Below, one piece after another: positions 60,968 through 64,000 of a DNA stretch of 64,000 nucleotides (positions are counted from its first letter, which is position 1; the number at the start of each line of letters is the position of its first letter). The position numbers and the translations under genes are program-made. Origin of the DNA: Paraherbaspirillum soli (GTDB taxonomy: Bacteria > Pseudomonadota > Gammaproteobacteria > Burkholderiales > Burkholderiaceae_D). Location: NCBI RefSeq assembly GCF_042654985.1, contig NZ_JBHSMT010000013.1, forward strand, positions 372,001-436,000, in the 5' to 3' direction. The notes beneath the pieces were generated by a model. That model saw only the letters and a program-made list of their open reading frames with translations. It did not search any database and was not told where the DNA came from.

Positions 60968-61423
60968 TTACTTGGCCGATTTGATTGCCCGTACTTTTAG
61001 TACGAATGGCTTGGTCACCGCATCGTCGGTGGTGGACCAAGTGCCGCTAAATGTATCGCCGACCAATTTCCCCGCCCATTCGCCAGAAACATCCTTGCCG
61101 TTGATGGACTCTTCCAGCAAGACGTCGGTATTTTCCGACTCGCCGGCCAGCAGGATTTTGGCGGTCTGGCCAGCGAAAGAATAAGTGCCCTGAATACCTT
61201 CGGTAGGATCGGCCTTGAGTTGCAAGTGCATTTCAATCCGCGCATCGCCCAGCGTGCCGCTTAAGGTCATTGGCTTGACAAACAAATTGACCGTCGTCGC
61301 GGCGATCCCGCCAGCAACAGTTTCATGATCAGCGGCAGATGCCGCCGTGCCTGGACCCGAGGCAAGTGCAAGGCAAACGCCAGACAGCAGCGCCAGCGCA
61401 ATAACGCGTTTTCGCAGCATCAT
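60968..61423 (-). CDS. Hypothetical secreted protein with beta-rich domain
   Basis: No function recognised. The 151-aa protein has a Sec signal peptide (about residues 1-28, core VIALALLSGVCLALA, cleavage near SAA or TAA). An all-beta mature part has repeated strands of the type MTLSGTLGDARIEMHLQLK, GIQGTYSF and GEWAGKLVGDTFSGTW, as in small periplasmic beta-barrel or lipocalin-like proteins. The ATG at 61423 overlaps the rimO stop (ATGA), so it is probably cotranslated with rimO, although a functional link is not known. Confidence 0.72.
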   Translation of the reverse strand: MMLRKRVIALALLSGVCLALASGPGTAASAADHETVAGGIAATTVNLFVKPMTLSGTLGDARIEMHLQLKADPTEGIQGTYSFAGQTAKILLAGESENTDVLLEESINGKDVSGEWAGKLVGDTFSGTWSTTDDAVTKPFVLKVRAIKSAK

Positions 61424-62802
61424 GCGGCAGCCCACAAATCATGTGCATCGGAGGCGGTAATCGTGACATCGACGAACTGGCCCACGACCAATTTCTTGTG
61501 CGGCTCATACGGCGGCTTGACATACACGACGCCATCGATTTCTGGCGCATCGGCGCTGGAACGAGCAACGCCGCCATTGCGATCGACCGAATCGATCAGG
61601 ACGCGCATGGTTTTGCCGACCTTGGCTTGCAAGCGTTTCTTCGAAATTTCTTCCTGCAGTTGCATGACGCGGCCACGCCGCTCTTCGCGCAGCTCTTCAG
61701 GCACCGGATTGTCCAATGCATTGGCAGTCGCGCCCTCCACCGGAGAATAGGCGAAGCAACCCAGGCGGTCGATTTGAGCTTCTTTCAGGAAATCCAGCAG
61801 ATATTCGAATTCCGCTTCGGTTTCGCCAGGGAAGCCGGCGATGAAGGTCGAACGAATCGTCAGGTCGGGACACATCGCGCGCCAGGCTTGAATCCGTTCG
61901 ATATTCTTTTCGCCGCTGGCCGGACGCTTCATCCGCTTCAGCACGTCGGGGTGAGCGTGTTGCAGCGGAACGTCCAGATATGGCAGCACCTTGCCTTCCG
62001 CCATCAGCGGAATGATCTGATCGACGTGCGGATAAGGATAAACGTAGTGCAAGCGGACCCATGCGCCATATTGCGCGGCCAGTTCGCCCAGCGCCGTCAC
62101 CAGCTGCGTCATGTGCGTCTTGACCGGCTTGCCATTCCAGAAGCCCATGCGGAACTTGACATCCACGCCGTAGGCGCTGGTATCTTGTGAAATAACCAGC
62201 AATTCCTTGACCCCGGCCTTGAACAGATTTTCTGCTTCCAGCATCACGTCAGCGATCGGACGGGAAACCAGATCGCCGCGCATCGAAGGAATAATGCAAA
62301 AGCTGCAACGGTGATTGCAGCCTTCGGAGATTTTCAGGTAAGCGAAATGTTTGGGCGTCAGTTTGATGCCCTGCGCCGGGATCAGGTCGATGAACGGCGC
62401 ATGTGGCTTCGGCAGATGTTTATGCACTTCGAACATGACTTCGCCGACGGCATGCGGGCCTGTGACGGCCAATACCTTAGGGTGAACTTTTTGGATAATG
62501 TCGTCGCCGGCGGCATCTTTTTTCGCGCCCAGGCAACCGGTTACGATGACCTTGCCGTTCTCGTTGAGCGCCTCGCCGATTGCATCCAGCGACTCTTGCA
62601 CGGCGGCATCAATAAAACCGCAGGTATTGACGATCACCAGGTCGGCGCCGTCATAGGATTTGGCGGTTTCGTATCCTTCGGCGCGCAGTTGGGTCAGGAT
62701 TTGCTCGGAATCGACCAGTGCCTTGGGGCAACCCAAGGAGACGAAGCCGACTTTAGGTGCAGGAGTTGTTGCGGCAGGCGCTACAGGAGAGACATTGGAC
62801 AT
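61420..62802 (-). CDS. rimO: Ribosomal protein S12 methylthiotransferase RimO
   Basis: This radical SAM enzyme methylthiolates Asp89 of ribosomal protein S12. It has 460 aa: an N-terminal UPF0004 domain with cluster Cys residues (SLGCPKALVDSE, NTCGFIDAA, TGCLGAKKD), radical SAM motif CNHRCSFCIIPSMRG (about residue 172) and a C-terminal TRAM domain (about 390-455). GFVSLGCPKALVDSE is the RimO rather than MiaB variant. The first 18 residues are Ala/Pro-rich and may not all be conserved. Confidence 0.96.
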   Translation of the reverse strand: MSNVSPVAPAATTPAPKVGFVSLGCPKALVDSEQILTQLRAEGYETAKSYDGADLVIVNTCGFIDAAVQESLDAIGEALNENGKVIVTGCLGAKKDAAGDDIIQKVHPKVLAVTGPHAVGEVMFEVHKHLPKPHAPFIDLIPAQGIKLTPKHFAYLKISEGCNHRCSFCIIPSMRGDLVSRPIADVMLEAENLFKAGVKELLVISQDTSAYGVDVKFRMGFWNGKPVKTHMTQLVTALGELAAQYGAWVRLHYVYPYPHVDQIIPLMAEGKVLPYLDVPLQHAHPDVLKRMKRPASGEKNIERIQAWRAMCPDLTIRSTFIAGFPGETEAEFEYLLDFLKEAQIDRLGCFAYSPVEGATANALDNPVPEELREERRGRVMQLQEEISKKRLQAKVGKTMRVLIDSVDRNGGVARSSADAPEIDGVVYVKPPYEPHKKLVVGQFVDVTITASDAHDLWAAA

Positions 62803-62867
62803 GGCGGAATAGAGGGGGACAAAGCAAAGCCGCTATTGTACCCCCTCCGCTGCCATGGTTACCTTGT

Positions 62868-62989
62868 AGGCACCTCGAAAAACCTACTGCGCATCCCAAT
62901 CTCAGGGCTGCGATGCTCGCCGTACCTCCGTACGGCTGCGCTTCTCTCCCTGACCTTGGGCCGCTCGCTACAGTTTTTCGAGGTGCCCT
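62868..62989. repeat. 3'-end-associated palindromic repeat, copy E
   Basis: Nearly the same sequence as copy A: AGGCACCTCGAAAAACCTAC at the left, CAGTTTTTCGAGGTGCCCT at the right, with the inner palindrome CCGTACCTCCGTACGG. It begins 20 bases behind the phaR stop codon (phaR runs on the minus strand). Confidence 0.8.
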
Positions 62990-63008
62990 GGCGTTGCACG
63001 GTGAAGGA

Positions 63009-63569
63009 TTATTTTTTGGTTTTATCGAACGGTGGAGCAAATGGGAATGTGCCGAACATGTTCTTGGTCTGGCTCTGCATTTGTTCCTGCATCTGGATGA
63101 AGAGACCTTTACTTTGCTCGATGTAATTACTCATCATGCCCTGCATCATCGGCCCCTGGACGTTCATGAACTGAGTCCACATTTCCGGGCTGAACGGTTT
63201 TCCTTCGTAAAAGCCTTTTGAGTTTTCTGCGAGCTTGTTCTGGATGTCGATGAAAGCCTGGATATTTTTCTCCAGGTAGGAACCCATCATCCCCTGCATG
63301 GTGTGACCGTAGTAGCGAATAATCTGCGACAGCGCTGCGCTGGAAAACATCGGCGTACCGTTGGATTCCTCTTCCAGAATGATTTGCAACAGAATGCTGC
63401 GGGTCAGGTCCTCGTCGGTCTTGGCATCGAACACCACGAATTCTTCATTCTCCAATACCAATTGCTTGACATCGGTTAACGTGATGTAAGAGCTAGTCTG
63501 AGTATCGTACAAGCGACGATTCGGATATTTTTTGATCAAACGCTCAGAATTTTTTTTTGTAGTAGTCAT
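63009..63569 (-). CDS. phaR: Polyhydroxyalkanoate synthesis repressor PhaR
   Basis: This 186-aa regulator controls phasin genes and senses PHB granules. The N-terminal PHB_acc_N domain contains IKKYPNRRLYDTQTSSYITL (DNA-binding type), and two PHB_acc domains follow with FSSAALSQIIRYYGHTMQGM and PFSPEMWTQFMNVQGPMMQ. The ATG at 63569 (TTTKKNSERL) is used. It is next to phbB, the acetoacetyl-CoA reductase gene, as in Cupriavidus and relatives. Confidence 0.95.
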   Translation of the reverse strand: MTTTKKNSERLIKKYPNRRLYDTQTSSYITLTDVKQLVLENEEFVVFDAKTDEDLTRSILLQIILEEESNGTPMFSSAALSQIIRYYGHTMQGMMGSYLEKNIQAFIDIQNKLAENSKGFYEGKPFSPEMWTQFMNVQGPMMQGMMSNYIEQSKGLFIQMQEQMQSQTKNMFGTFPFAPPFDKTKK

Positions 63570-63788
63570 TTCAGTCCCAGGTAACTGCACCGTAACGCAT
63601 TCTAAGCGGTTGCATTACGAATCTCCATTCGCTACGGTACGTCCCATTATATTGCGCATTGTGGTCAACAAACAATTCAGACAATGAATAGATGCATTGC
63701 AATTAAAACCACAAACATCATCTGCAAAATAGCATGGGTAGCTCTTGATAATCGTCCATGAGCCGCCCATGCTATCGCGCCTGTGCTA

Positions 63789-63821
63789 CTAGTGTCCTAA
63801 GTTAGTAACTCAGGACACTAG
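63789..63821. repeat. Perfect 33-bp palindrome between phaR and phbB
   Basis: CTAGTGTCCT and AGGACACTAG form an outer 10-bp arm, and AGTTA/TAACT an inner 5-bp arm, with a short centre. There is no T-run on either side, so an ordinary terminator is unlikely. It ends 9 bases behind the phbB stop codon. The shape fits a remnant of transposon ends; I cannot name the element. Confidence 0.55.
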
Positions 63822-63829
63822 ATAATCAC

Positions 63830-64000
63830 TTACCCCATGTGCAGACCGCCATTCAGCGAGAAGTCCGAGCCGGTTGCATAACCGCCCTCTTCCGACGCGA
63901 TCCAGGAGATGATCGAGGCAATCTCTTCCGGCTGGCCAAGGCGTTTTACCGGAATCTCGGCGATAATTTTTTCCAGCACTTCCGGCCTGATCGCGCGCAC
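63830..64000 (-). CDS. phbB: Acetoacetyl-CoA reductase, C-terminal part (5' end outside window)
   Basis: These 56 C-terminal residues come from a short-chain dehydrogenase. VRAIRPEVLEKIIAEIPVKR, LGQPEEIASIISWIASEEGG and YATGSDFSLNGGLHMG match the end of PhbB, which reduces acetoacetyl-CoA with NADPH for PHB synthesis. The conserved end SLNGGLHMG is diagnostic. The Rossmann fold and catalytic Tyr lie beyond the window edge. Confidence 0.92.
   Translation of the reverse strand: MRAIRPEVLEKIIAEIPVKRLGQPEEIASIISWIASEEGGYATGSDFSLNGGLHMG

Overview
The window reads as a chromosomal stretch of a betaproteobacterium in the order Burkholderiales, most likely Oxalobacteraceae (Collimonas, Herbaspirillum or Janthinobacterium relatives). 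The reasons are the bifunctional glucokinase-HexR fusion, the Burkholderiales-type trimeric porin, the long-form ThyA, the PHB genes phaR and phbB at the right edge, and an Entner-Doudoroff (ED) route for glucose with no phosphofructokinase in view. This placement rests on family knowledge, not on a database search. The sequence is GC-rich and almost all of it is core genome; no prophage, integrase or complete insertion sequence is visible.

Layout. 1-2000: the 3' end of a DEAD-box RNA helicase, a chromosomal ParE-type toxin-antitoxin pair, and a 165-bp MITE-like hairpin element. 2045-5482: a four-gene osmoprotectant ABC importer (osmYXWV order). 5483-6967: an accessory-looking island with three kinds of dispersed repeat and a strikingly structured leader in front of a 116-aa orphan ORF. 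6977-25439: a central carbon block with edd-eda, divergent pgi-zwf-hexR-AGE epimerase-fructokinase, a porin, glk-hexR, a glucose-type ABC importer and transaldolase. Together these form a glucose/hexose uptake and ED catabolism unit. Palindromes of the form TGTAGT-N3-ACTACA in the promoter regions of edd, pgi, the porin and glk/gtsA suggest one HexR-like regulon.

25551-45802: housekeeping genes. They include two M48 metalloproteases (one with a DUF898 protein), purU, a bactofilin, thyA, tRNA-Ser(UGA), hemW-rdgB, the holB-tmk-mltG cell-cycle/cell-wall group with a PilZ protein, ygfZ, a TANGO2-like protein, a class III CoA-transferase, several small enzymes and a large GGDEF-EAL membrane protein. 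46041-49345: ftrABCD, a ferrous iron importer with a Fur-box-like site upstream. 49520-49885: two identical tRNA-Arg(ACG) genes in a tandem duplication. 50560-52723: an OmpR/EnvZ-type two-component system. 52832-57719: ispD-ispF and mfd. 57767-64000: serB, small proteins, metC, rimO, phaR and the 3' end of phbB.

The least explained items are the structured leader at 6220-6370 with its small ORF, the family of palindromic repeats that sit just behind gene 3' ends (five copies), and the HexR-box set with two HexR paralogues, one of them fused to glucokinase.
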